33,855 nucleotides of DNA from Rhodopila sp. (GTDB lineage: Bacteria; Pseudomonadota; Alphaproteobacteria; Acetobacterales; Acetobacteraceae): assembly GCA_031291715.1 (NCBI GenBank), contig JARLIN010000226.1:1-33855 (forward strand), in the 5' to 3' direction. Numbering within the stretch: position 1 is the stretch's first letter; each line of letters opens with the position of its first letter. The position numbers and the translations under genes were made by a program. The notes under the pieces are model-generated. The model saw only the letters and a program-made list of their open reading frames with translations. It ran no database searches and was not told the DNA's origin. Below, in pieces: positions 7,104 to 14,802 of this stretch.

Positions 7104-9941
7104 GTGCAACGGATAGAGCGAGATTTGAGCGACACACCTGACCAGCCTCTGGAGCCAACTGGCCCGCACGGAGATATGCAGCCGGTAACTTTAGAAGAGG
7201 AGATGCGCCGCTCCTACCTCGATTACGCAATGAGCGTGATCGTGTCGCGTGCGCTGCCGGACGCTCGCGACGGGCTGAAGCCGGTACATCGGCGCATTCT
7301 GTACGGCATGCATGAGGCCGGCTATACGCCGGACAAGCCCTATCGCAAGTCGGCCCGCGTGGTCGGCGACGTCATGGGTAAATATCACCCGCACGGTGAC
7401 AGCTCGATCTATGACGCCATGGTCCGCATGGCGCAAAGCTTCTCCATGCGGCTGCCGCTGATCGACGGGCAGGGCAATTTCGGCTCGGTCGATGGCGATA
7501 ACGCGGCGGCGATGCGCTACACCGAGGTCCGGCTGGCCAAGGCGTCGGCGCTGCTGCTGGAGGATATCGACAAGGATACGGTCGATTTCCAGCCGAACTA
7601 CGACGAGTCCGAGAAAGAACCGAAGGTTCTGCCGGCGAAATTCCCCAATCTGCTGATCAACGGCGCCAACGGCATCGCCGTCGGCATGGCGACGAACATT
7701 CCGCCGCACAATGCCGGCGAGATCATCGATGCCACCCTGGCGCTGATCGCCGATCCGGATATTTCCCTGGATGATCTGATGAAGATCGTCCCCGGGCCGG
7801 ACTTTCCGACCGGCGGTATCATTATCGGCCGGGCGGGCATCCGTCAGGCATTCGAGACCGGACGTGAAAGCATCGTCGTCCGGGCACGGACGGAATTCGA
7901 GGAACTCCGCAAGGATCGCACGGCGATCATTGTGACGGAAATCCCGTATCAGGTGAACAAGAAGACCCTGATCGAGAAAATCGCCGAACTGGTGCGCAGC
8001 AAGGTGATTGAAGGCATCGGCGAGATGCGCGACGAGAGCGACCGCTCCGGCATGCGCATCGTGATGGAACTGAAGCGCGACGCGACACCGGAAGTGGTGC
8101 TGAACCAGTTGTTCCGGTTCACCCAGTTGCAGACCTCGTTCGGTATCAACGTTCTGGCGCTGGACGACGGACAGCCGCGGCAGATGGGTCTGCGCGACGC
8201 GCTGATGTGCTTCATCCGGTTCCGCGAGGATGTCATTCTCCGCCGGTCCCGGTTCGAACTCGGCAAGGCACGCGACCGGGCGCACAACCTGGTCGGTCTG
8301 GCGATCGCCGTTGCCAACATCGATGAGGTGATCAGGCTGATCCGCGCCAGCCCCGATGCGGCGGCCGCCCGGGTCGCGCTGATGGGGCGCGACTGGCCCG
8401 CCGAGGATATCGGCGCGCTGCTTGCGCTGATCGATGAGCCTGGCAACGTCATCGCCCCGGACGGCACGGTCCGGCTGACGGAAGAGCAGGCGCGCGGCAT
8501 CCTGGAATTGCGCCTGCAGCGCCTGACCGGGCTGGAGCGCGAGAAGATCCAGGCGGAAATGACCGAGGTCGCGGGCAAGATCCGCGAGTTGCTCGAGATT
8601 CTGGACTCCCGCATCCGGCGCATGGAGGTGATGACCGATGAGCTGACGGCGGCTCGCAGGGAAATCGCCACGCCGCGGATGACCGACATCGCCGACGCTC
8701 TGGCGGACCAGGACGACGAGAGCCTGATTGAGCCGGGCCAGATGGTGGTGACCATCACCCGCGACGGGTTCATCAAGCGCACGACGCTGGAGACGTTCCG
8801 GGCCCAGAACCGTGGCGGCCGGGGGCGGTCGGGCGCGGGGACGCGTGGGGACGACATCGTCACCCGCAGCTTCAACGGGCATACGCATCAGTGGGTGCTG
8901 TTCTTCTCATCCGGTGGCAAGGCGTTCCGCGTGAAGGTCTGGAAGCTGCCGGAGGCTGGCCCGACGGCGAAGGGCAGGGCGCTGGTCAACCTTCTGCCGG
9001 AGCTTGGGTCGGACACCATCACCACCGTGCTGCCATTGCCGCAGGACGAGACGCTGTGGGAAAGCCTGCACCTCGTGTTCGCCACCGCGTCCGGCAACGT
9101 GCGGCGTAACCGGCTGTCGGATTTCAAGAACGTGCGCGCGGCCGGCCTCATCGCGATGAAGCTGGACGAGGGCGACCACCTGATCGGCGTCGCTACCTGC
9201 CGCGAAGGCGACGACGCGCTGCTGGCCACCCGCAAGGGACGCTGCATCCGCTTCCTGTTGTCGGATGATCAGGTCCGGGTGTTCGCCGGGCGTGACAGCT
9301 CCGGCGTTCGTGGCATCAAGCTGCTGAACGGGGACGAGGTTATCAGCCTGTCGGTGCTGCGCCATGTCCCGGCCACGCCGGAAGAACGTGCGGCCTATCT
9401 GAAGCAGGCGAATGCCAAGCGGCGCGGCAATGGCGAGACCGAGACCGAAGCGCCGGCCGCGGCGGAAGGCGAAGACTACGTCCCCGAAGTGACGCTGTCG
9501 GCGGACCGCGCCGAGGAGCTGGAATTGGCGGAAGAAATGCTGCTGACCGTGACCGATATGGGCTTCGGCAAGCGGACATCTGCCTACGAATACAGGGTCA
9601 CGGGACGTGGCGGGCAGGGCATCGGCAACATTACGCTGGCGCCGCGCAACGGCAAGACCGTGGCGGCGACCTTCCCGGTGCGGCAGGGCGACGACATCAT
9701 GATGGTCACCGATGCCGGCAGACTGATCCGCGTGCCGGTCGATCAGGTGCGCATCACCGGGCGACAGGCGATGGGCGTCACTTTGTTCCGCGTGGATAAG
9801 GGCGAGCACGTGACCAGCGTCTTCACCGTGCTGGAAGATGAAACCGACGATAGCGGCGTCCCCGATGAAGATGCCGCACCCACCCAAGGGCCAACCGAGA
9901 ACAATGAAGAGCCCACCCCCGAGGAAGGAAGCGATGGCTGA
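7104..9941 (+). CDS. gyrA: DNA gyrase subunit A
   Basis: GyrA is the DNA-breaking and rejoining subunit of gyrase. Landmarks in order are [19 protein letters not shown], the quinolone-determining segment [17 protein letters not shown] (Ser and Asp at the positions that are wild type in sensitive enzymes), and the catalytic Tyr at about residue 139 in [10 protein letters not shown]. Next come the coiled-coil and a C-terminal DNA-wrapping domain with a variant GyrA box [10 protein letters not shown]. The C-terminal domain has a charged insert (about residues 770-795) and an acidic tail. The start is uncertain: GTG 7104 gives 945 residues, while TTG 7125 would give LSDTPDQP, closer to the usual MSDTP-type beginning. 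The stop overlaps coaD by 8 bases. Confidence 0.97.
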   Translation: MQRIERDLSDTPDQPLEPTGPHGDMQPVTLEEEMRRSYLDYAMSVIVSRALPDARDGLKPVHRRILYGMHEAGYTPDKPYRKSARVVGDVMGKYHPHGDSSIYDAMVRMAQSFSMRLPLIDGQGNFGSVDGDNAAAMRYTEVRLAKASALLLEDIDKDTVDFQPNYDESEKEPKVLPAKFPNLLINGANGIAVGMATNIPPHNAGEIIDATLALIADPDISLDDLMKIVPGPDFPTGGIIIGRAGIRQAFETGRESIVVRARTEFEELRKDRTAIIVTEIPYQVNKKTLIEKIAELVRSKVIEGIGEMRDESDRSGMRIVMELKRDATPEVVLNQLFRFTQLQTSFGINVLALDDGQPRQMGLRDALMCFIRFREDVILRRSRFELGKARDRAHNLVGLAIAVANIDEVIRLIRASPDAAAARVALMGRDWPAEDIGALLALIDEPGNVIAPDGTVRLTEEQARGILELRLQRLTGLEREKIQAEMTEVAGKIRELLEILDSRIRRMEVMTDELTAARREIATPRMTDIADALADQDDESLIEPGQMVVTITRDGFIKRTTLETFRAQNRGGRGRSGAGTRGDDIVTRSFNGHTHQWVLFFSSGGKAFRVKVWKLPEAGPTAKGRALVNLLPELGSDTITTVLPLPQDETLWESLHLVFATASGNVRRNRLSDFKNVRAAGLIAMKLDEGDHLIGVATCREGDDALLATRKGRCIRFLLSDDQVRVFAGRDSSGVRGIKLLNGDEVISLSVLRHVPATPEERAAYLKQANAKRRGNGETETEAPAAAEGEDYVPEVTLSADRAEELELAEEMLLTVTDMGFGKRTSAYEYRVTGRGGQGIGNITLAPRNGKTVAATFPVRQGDDIMMVTDAGRLIRVPVDQVRITGRQAMGVTLFRVDKGEHVTSVFTVLEDETDDSGVPDEDAAPTQGPTENNEEPTPEEGSDG

Positions 9942-10455
9942 AACGGCTGCTCACCGCCCGCAACGGATAGGCCTTTATCCAGGCACGTTCGACCCGGTGA
10001 CCAATGGTCACCTCGATGTCATCGGCCGTGCGGCCCGGCTGTTGGACAAGCTGGTGGTGGGCGTGGCCATCAATACCGGCAAAGGGCCGCTGTTCACGCT
10101 GGAAGAGCGCGTGGAACTGGTCCGGGCGGAAATCGAGGCGATCGCGACCCGTAACGGCATGGTCATCGAGGTGATCCCCTTCGACACGCTGCTGGTCGAT
10201 TTCGCTCGCAAGGTCGGTGCTTCCATGATCGTGCGCGGGCTGCGCGCGGTGTCGGATTTCGACTACGAATTCCAGATGGCCGGGATGAACTACCGGATGG
10301 CGCCGGATGTCGAGACGGTGTTCCTGATGGCCAGTGAGCGGCACCAGTTCATCGCCTCCCGCCTGGTGAAGGAAGTTGCCATGCTGGGCGGCGACATCAC
10401 GTCGTTCGTGCCGGCCCTGACCCATGAACGCGTCATGAAGCGCATCCGGGGCTGA
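9934..10455 (+). CDS. coaD: Phosphopantetheine adenylyltransferase
   Basis: The enzyme transfers AMP from ATP to 4'-phosphopantetheine, giving dephospho-CoA, in coenzyme A synthesis. This 173-residue product has the nucleotidyltransferase signature [10 protein letters not shown] near the N-terminus, the substrate region [18 protein letters not shown] and a C-terminal variant of ISSTLVKE (IASRLVKE). The start ATG 9934 is preceded by GAGGAAGGA and overlaps the gyrA stop by 8 bases in another frame, so the two are co-transcribed. Length matches the family. Confidence 0.96.
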   Translation: MAETAAHRPQRIGLYPGTFDPVTNGHLDVIGRAARLLDKLVVGVAINTGKGPLFTLEERVELVRAEIEAIATRNGMVIEVIPFDTLLVDFARKVGASMIVRGLRAVSDFDYEFQMAGMNYRMAPDVETVFLMASERHQFIASRLVKEVAMLGGDITSFVPALTHERVMKRIRG

Positions 10456-10499
10456 ACAAGCGAACTCTGTTCCCCATCTAAGTTTGAAGGAGGGCGTTA

Positions 10500-11054
10500 A
10501 TGAATCGCCGCACCCTGATCCATTCCTGTGCCGTGCTGGCGGCGGCTGGCGTTGCGCTGCCGGCTTTCGCGCAAGGCACCGATCCCGAGAATACGTTGTA
10601 CCTGGACCTGAAGCAGGGCCGGGTGGTGATCCAGCTTCTGCCGGACGTGGCGCCGAAGCATGTGGCACAGATCAAGACGCTGGCCCGCCAGGGGTTCTAC
10701 GATGGCACCCCGTTCCATCGTGTGATCGACGGGTTCATGGCGCAGGGCGGCGATCCGACCGGCACTGGCGGCGGCGGCAGCAAGCTGCCCAACCTGCCGG
10801 CAGAGTTCAGCCAGCTACATTTCGTTCGCGGCGTCTGTGGCATGGCACGCACCAGCGATCCCGACAGCGCCAACAGCCAGTTCTTCATCATGTTCGCGCC
10901 GGCGCCCTCGTTGGACGGCAAATATACGATCTGGGGCCGGGTCGTGAGTGGCATGGAGTACGTGGACCAGATCAAGCGTGGCGCCCCTGGAAGCGGGACG
11001 GTGACCAATCCGGATCGCATCATCCACATGCGCGTGGCCGCGGACGTGAAATAG
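10500..11054 (+). CDS. Exported cyclophilin-type peptidyl-prolyl cis-trans isomerase
   Basis: This 184-residue cyclophilin has an N-terminal signal peptide (NRRTLIHSC, then a hydrophobic core, cleavage likely after PAFA, about residue 24). It should therefore catalyse proline isomerisation in the periplasm. The catalytic-site motifs FHRVIDGFMAQGGD and NSQFFIMF, and the WGRVV strand, are intact. GGAGG about 9 bases before ATG 10500 supports the start. It follows coaD after 44 bases. The next gene is a closely related cyclophilin without a signal peptide, so the pair looks like a duplication whose products went to different compartments. Confidence 0.93.
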   Translation: MNRRTLIHSCAVLAAAGVALPAFAQGTDPENTLYLDLKQGRVVIQLLPDVAPKHVAQIKTLARQGFYDGTPFHRVIDGFMAQGGDPTGTGGGGSKLPNLPAEFSQLHFVRGVCGMARTSDPDSANSQFFIMFAPAPSLDGKYTIWGRVVSGMEYVDQIKRGAPGSGTVTNPDRIIHMRVAADVK

Positions 11055-11112
11055 GGCATGATCGCACCGATCAAGCTCTCGGAACTGACCTAACCCGAAG
11101 GAGACAGGAAAC

Positions 11113-11613
11113 ATGAGCGACTCGAAGCCGGCTCTTGATCCCGAGAACACGCTGTACCTGGACCTGAAACAGGGGCGGGTGGTGATTCAACTTCTGCCGG
11201 ACATCGCGCCGATGCACGTGCAGCAGATCAAGACCCTGGTGCGGAAGGGGTTTTACGACGGCACCGTGTTTCACCGCGTGATCGAGGGCTTCATGGCGCA
11301 GGGCGGTGATCCGACAGGCACCGGCACCGGTGGCAGCGACCTGGACAATATCCGCGCCGAGTTCACCGACAAGGCGAAGTTCCTGCGCGGGACGTGCGGC
11401 ATGGCGCGCTCGCAAAGCCCGCACAGCGCCAACAGCCAGTTCTTCATCATGTTCGAGCCGGCCTCGCACCTGAACGGCCAGTACACGATCTGGGGCCAGG
11501 TCGTGGAGGGCATGGAACTGGTCGATCAGATCAAGCGCGGCAGTGGTGGCGGCGGCACGGTGTCGAACCCGGACAAGATCGAGAAGTTCTCGGTGGCCGC
11601 CGACGTAGCATAA
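11113..11613 (+). CDS. ppiB: Cytoplasmic cyclophilin-type peptidyl-prolyl cis-trans isomerase
   Basis: This 166-residue cyclophilin carries the same active-site motifs as its upstream neighbour (FHRVIEGFMAQGGD, NSQFFIMFEP, WGQVVEGM) but starts directly with MSDSKPALDPENTLYLDL and has no signal peptide. It is therefore expected in the cytoplasm (PpiB type). ATG 11113 is preceded by AGGAGA about 10 bases upstream. The two cyclophilins share long identical stretches. A strong hairpin follows the stop, closing the gyrA–coaD–ppi group. Confidence 0.93.
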   Translation: MSDSKPALDPENTLYLDLKQGRVVIQLLPDIAPMHVQQIKTLVRKGFYDGTVFHRVIEGFMAQGGDPTGTGTGGSDLDNIRAEFTDKAKFLRGTCGMARSQSPHSANSQFFIMFEPASHLNGQYTIWGQVVEGMELVDQIKRGSGGGGTVSNPDKIEKFSVAADVA

Positions 11614-11619
11614 CAGAAA

Positions 11620-11647
11620 GGCCGCGGGTGACGCTTGACCCGCGGCC
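11620..11647 (+). terminator. Perfect 10-bp stem-loop after the cyclophilin pair
   Basis: GGCCGCGGGT (11620-11629) and ACCCGCGGCC (11638-11647) are exact inverse complements around an 8-base loop, 6 bases after the ppiB stop and before the tRNA. No T-run follows. The position and stability argue for a transcription terminator or processing hairpin. Confidence 0.65.
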
Positions 11648-11673
11648 CCGCATGGCGTTCATAGCGCGCCGGC

Positions 11674-11749
11674 GAGCCCGTAGCTCAGTTGGTAGAGCAC
11701 GAGACTTTTAATCTTGGGGTCGTGGGTTCGAATCCCACCGGGCTCACCA
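11674..11749 (+). tRNA. tRNA-Lys (anticodon TTT)
   Basis: The acceptor arm GAGCCCG (11674-11680) pairs with CGGGCTC (11739-11745), followed by ACCA with an encoded CCA end. The D-loop AGTTGGTAGAGC, the anticodon loop CTTTTAA with a 5-bp stem, and the T-arm GGGTTCGAATCCC are all present. Anticodon TTT reads lysine codons. Accessory DNA with insertion-sequence debris begins directly downstream, as often seen next to tRNA genes used as integration sites. Confidence 0.97.
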
Positions 11750-11919
11750 AGGAATTCAACGCGTTTCGGCTGGCGGCCTTTGGGCCAGGCCGGTGCGTCC
11801 CACGGTCTTCCCCCGAAATCACCGCCGGATGCCCCTGATCTCCGCGTGGGATGTCCGCGTTTGGCTGCCGGATGGTCGGCGAAACCCCGGACAAAAAAAT
11901 CCACGCGGTAGGGGGACGG

Positions 11920-12440
11920 CTACCGACGGGGCCGCCATCTTGGACGCTTGGTCACGCAAGGTGGTCGGCTACGCCATCAGCCGATCAATGGATGCCTGCA
12001 TCGCGATCCCCGCCCTGAACCGTCGCTGCTCGTCCGGCAACAGACGGGCGACCCGGTGAGAATAGGGACGCCCGCCCCGACCGATCAGACCGGCGCTTTC
12101 GACGTGGCATCGCAACTTCCTCCCGAAGGGTGTTACGACGACCGCTTGGATCCGCCCAATATGCGTCGGAAGCCTACCGGGCGCGGCTTGCCGAACATGG
12201 TCTGAAGGGTTCGATGAGCCGCCGCGGCAATCCGCGCGACAACGCGAAGGCGGAGGGCTTCATGAAAACCTTGAAGGTCGAGGCCGTCTACTTGGCCAGC
12301 TATGAAACCTTTGAGGATGTGACTGCCGACCCTCCGCGCAGGTCTATGACGCCAAATGGCTTGATTCCGCGTCAGACTTTCTCGGTCCGACGCAGTTCGA
12401 GGATCAGAACGCCCGGCAGACGGTCAAATTGCCGGCTTGA
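11920..12440 (+). pseudogene. IS3-family transposase (OrfB) remnant, frameshifted
   Basis: Pieces of an IS3-family DDE integrase domain appear in order but in different frames. The first reads AAILDAWSRKVVGYAISRSMD (about 11930-11995), the second ASEAYRARLAEHGLKGSMSRRGNPRDNAKAEGFMKTLKVE and onward (about 12160-12330), the third FEDQNARQTVKLPA up to the stop at 12438-12440. Between the first two pieces the region that should read HSDRGSQYAS is scrambled, so the second catalytic Asp is lost. The 5' part and OrfA are missing. This copy cannot transpose. It lies between tRNA-Lys and the FUSC-type gene. Confidence 0.85.
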
Positions 12441-12559
12441 TTTTGTCCACCCCCAGGAGCGCACGCCGGGGGCGGGATAAATGCGTGCCTTCCGGCATTG
12501 GCGCGAGGCGGTGCACGGGCGCAAGAGAGGGGCGATCGGAAACAGCATCACGGGTTCTT

Positions 12560-13642
12560 TTGAAGCAGGGCTACAAACAGGCTTGGTCTAGCCTCAGGCG
12601 CTGGCTGCAAGTCTCTCCACCTCAGGGCGCCCGGTTGGTGGACGAACTCGAGTGCGTGCTGTCGGTGCTCCTGGCCATCATAATCGCCCACTTGGTCGGC
12701 GCCAAAAATATCTCCTGGGCGGCCTTCTCCGGGTACATGGTCATGCGGGGCCACGTCGCGGATAGTCTTCTGCGGGGTGTGCTGCGAGTCCTCGGAACGG
12801 CTTTAGGCGCCGGGCTGGCGCTCCTCGTTGTCCCGGTCGTTCAGGACGCCTGGCCTTTGTCGTCGCTGGCGGCCGCGGTATTCGGTGGCGTCACGCTCTA
12901 CGGCGCTCTAACCGGCCGTCGAGCCTACGCATGGCTTTTCATCGGCCTTACCTTTGAGATGATCCTGCTGGACAAACTGGAACACCCGAGCCACGCGACC
13001 ACGGCCTTCGTCACGACCCGGCTGATGGAAATCGCCTCAGGGACGGCCGCCTGCATCATCGTCAGCACGCTCTCGGCCGTGACCGCACGGCGCAGGTGGC
13101 CCGGCATCCGTGCTCCGTCGTCGCAGCGGATCGGCTGGCATCCGCACGCGCTCCGTCACGCGGCGCAGGCGGCGGTCGCCCTCGCGTTCCTGCCGCTGCT
13201 AGGGGCCCTGTTCGGGATTCGGGAACTGGCGCAGGGCGCCGTCAGCATAATGGCTGTGATGCTCGTCCCGGTCAGCAGCATGGGGGCTAGCGGGTTGGTG
13301 GCGGTCAGCCGCAAAGTGATGCAGCGCGTGGCCGGTTGCCTGGCCGGGGCGGCTCTGGCGGCGATGGTCCTGCTCGTCGCACATGGCAACCCAGGGGTTC
13401 TGATACCAGCCACGGCGATCGGTGTGCTTGTCGGCCGCCATATCGAAAACGGCGGCCACTCTTTTGTTTATGTGGGGACCCAGTTCACGCTGGCCATCCT
13501 CGTCACCCTGGTGCCGGACAGCTACGCTGAGGCGGCAATTCTCCCCGCGCTGGATCGGCTATACGGGATTCTGGTCGGCATGGCGTTGATTGAGCCGGTG
13601 CTGGTCGCCTGGCACGTGATTGGGCCCCCACCTCCGAGATGA
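12560..13642 (+). CDS. FUSC-family (fusaric-acid-resistance-like) membrane protein
   Basis: This frame encodes an inner-membrane protein of the FUSC/aromatic-acid exporter family. Two blocks of hydrophobic helices are visible, one starting ECVLSVLLAIIIAHLVGA with the hallmark NISWAAFSGYMVMRG, the other a second FUSC-like half starting HAAQAAVALAFLPLLGA. At about 360 residues it is the short form lacking a large cytosolic domain. The start is unsure: the frame is open back into the IS3 remnant (12437), and I placed it at TTG 12560 just before KQGYKQAW, without a clear ribosome site. The native N-terminus and promoter may have been lost at the IS junction. No membrane-fusion partner gene follows, so an export role is unproven. 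Confidence 0.7.
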   Translation: MKQGYKQAWSSLRRWLQVSPPQGARLVDELECVLSVLLAIIIAHLVGAKNISWAAFSGYMVMRGHVADSLLRGVLRVLGTALGAGLALLVVPVVQDAWPLSSLAAAVFGGVTLYGALTGRRAYAWLFIGLTFEMILLDKLEHPSHATTAFVTTRLMEIASGTAACIIVSTLSAVTARRRWPGIRAPSSQRIGWHPHALRHAAQAAVALAFLPLLGALFGIRELAQGAVSIMAVMLVPVSSMGASGLVAVSRKVMQRVAGCLAGAALAAMVLLVAHGNPGVLIPATAIGVLVGRHIENGGHSFVYVGTQFTLAILVTLVPDSYAEAAILPALDRLYGILVGMALIEPVLVAWHVIGPPPPR

Positions 13643-13982
13643 TCCCCTTTGTCATCTGGTTCCTGAAGTTTCGTGATCAGTTGGCAGCCAACAAGTTGTG
13701 TCCGTCAAAGGGAATTTGCCAGGTCGGCGGTGAGGTTGCTCCTTTGGGATGGATCGGCGCGTATGTAACAAGCGACATCCAAAACTGGTCCGCTGGCGCC
13801 ACCGAAAACGGGGCCGCCCTGTTTGCAACGATCAGTCTCTGTTCCGCGTGGGTCAAGGCTTGTCTAGGTAGTCCAGAGGTTGCTTCCGCGCAGCGAAGCG
13901 CTTTCAAGCGGCACGCGGAGCGGAGCGCAGGAGCGGCCTGTGGACCCACCTGGGCAATCCGGTGTCATGGCGTGGCCTCCGA
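13643..13982. other. Gap without a convincing gene (insertion-sequence debris)
   Basis: A rightward frame starts at the FUSC stop (ATGA overlap) and a leftward one covers 13677-13949, but neither has recognisable domains and both run into the IS21 end. Composition changes here, with a less GC-rich stretch around 13660-13700. I read this as flank and terminal sequence of decayed mobile elements. Confidence 0.4.
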
Positions 13983-14150
13983 TTAGGTCAACGTGACCAG
14001 CCCCGCGCGGCGCTTCTCGCGCAGCCGGTAACTGTCGCCGCGGATGGTCACGACATGACTGTGGTGCAGCAACCGATCGAGGATCGCGGTCGCCACCAGC
14101 GGATCGCCAAACACCGTGCCCCATTCGCCGACCGAACGCTTCGAGGTCAG
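13983..14150 (-). pseudogene. IS21-family helper ATPase (IstB) C-terminal remnant
   Basis: On the minus strand the C-terminal ~55 residues of IstB are preserved, reading SVGEWGTVFGDP, VATAILDRLLHHSHVV and GDSYRLREKRRAGL before a stop at 13983. IstB is the ATP-dependent helper of the IstA transposase. The Walker motifs and all of IstA are missing. The frame continues upstream (to 14522) with about 125 residues unlike IstB, so the fragment is fused to unrelated sequence by a deletion. Non-functional. Confidence 0.8.
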
Positions 14151-14522
14151 CGGCAGGCTGGCGGGCAGTGGGCGACACACCAGCCGCGTCGTCTTCAGCC
14201 GAGGGCCAATGCCTGCTGCGGCGACCCGGCGCGCGAACCGCTCGCGCACGGGTGGGACCGGCACGGGGACGTCTTCTTCTCCTTCTTCCACGCGTAGCGC
14301 CTCAACGAACAGGTCTGAGCCCCACAGGCGCGCCGAGCTGATCAGGACGTCGTCGTTGGGGCCTTCCGGCTCGAACGCCCATACCGGCATGACCCTGGCG
14401 GGCGCCGGGTCGAGACTGGGGACGGAGCGCTCGGCCGCCGCCAAAGCGTCGTCGGCGAAGGGCGCGGGGAGCACAGCGATGAAATGCGAACGATACCGGC
14501 TGCCGTTTCGCCGGGAGGGCAA
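14151..14522 (-). other. Unrecognised open frame fused to the IstB remnant
   Basis: The minus-strand frame opens at 14522 and reads into the IstB remnant. Its middle part (VMPVWAFEPEGPNDDVLISSARLWGSDLFVEALRVEEGEED) has protein-like composition with acidic clusters, then an Arg-rich segment. I recognise no family. A plus-strand frame over the same bases is Ser/Arg/Thr-rich and looks like an antisense shadow. It may be the truncated end of a gene from the element's former neighbour. Weak support. Confidence 0.25.
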
Positions 14523-14802
14523 GGCGGCGGGGGCGCGAAACTACGGCGGCAACACCGTCTAAGCTCTCACGGCAGGACCGGCTTCGACCCGCAGGCGCCC
14601 TTAGCCGGACCCACTCAGAGCCGTAGTCTTATGTCCACGCAACGGCAGGATGAACTGAGCAAGCAGTGGCCTGAGCCCGCCGCTGCACCGTCTCATGACG
14701 ATTCACCGAGCGATAGGCCATCCGCCAAAACTGCATAGCGCGGCCAGCTTACGCACGACACAATCCCTCCCTCAGGTGAGATAAGAAAGATGGAGGCATC
14801 AA

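Noticed and set aside
7191-8888. 565-residue leftward frame opposite gyrA
   Set aside because: Antisense shadow of a highly conserved gene in GC-rich DNA, with no domain content.
13639-13986. 115-residue frame beginning at the FUSC stop (ATGA)
   Set aside because: The overlap looks attractive, but the sequence matches no partner of FUSC proteins I know, is rich in rare-type residues and runs into the IS21 end.
14116-14562. Plus-strand 148-residue frame
   Set aside because: Ser/Arg/Thr/Gly-rich low-complexity product opposite the IstB remnant and its fused frame; looks like a shadow.
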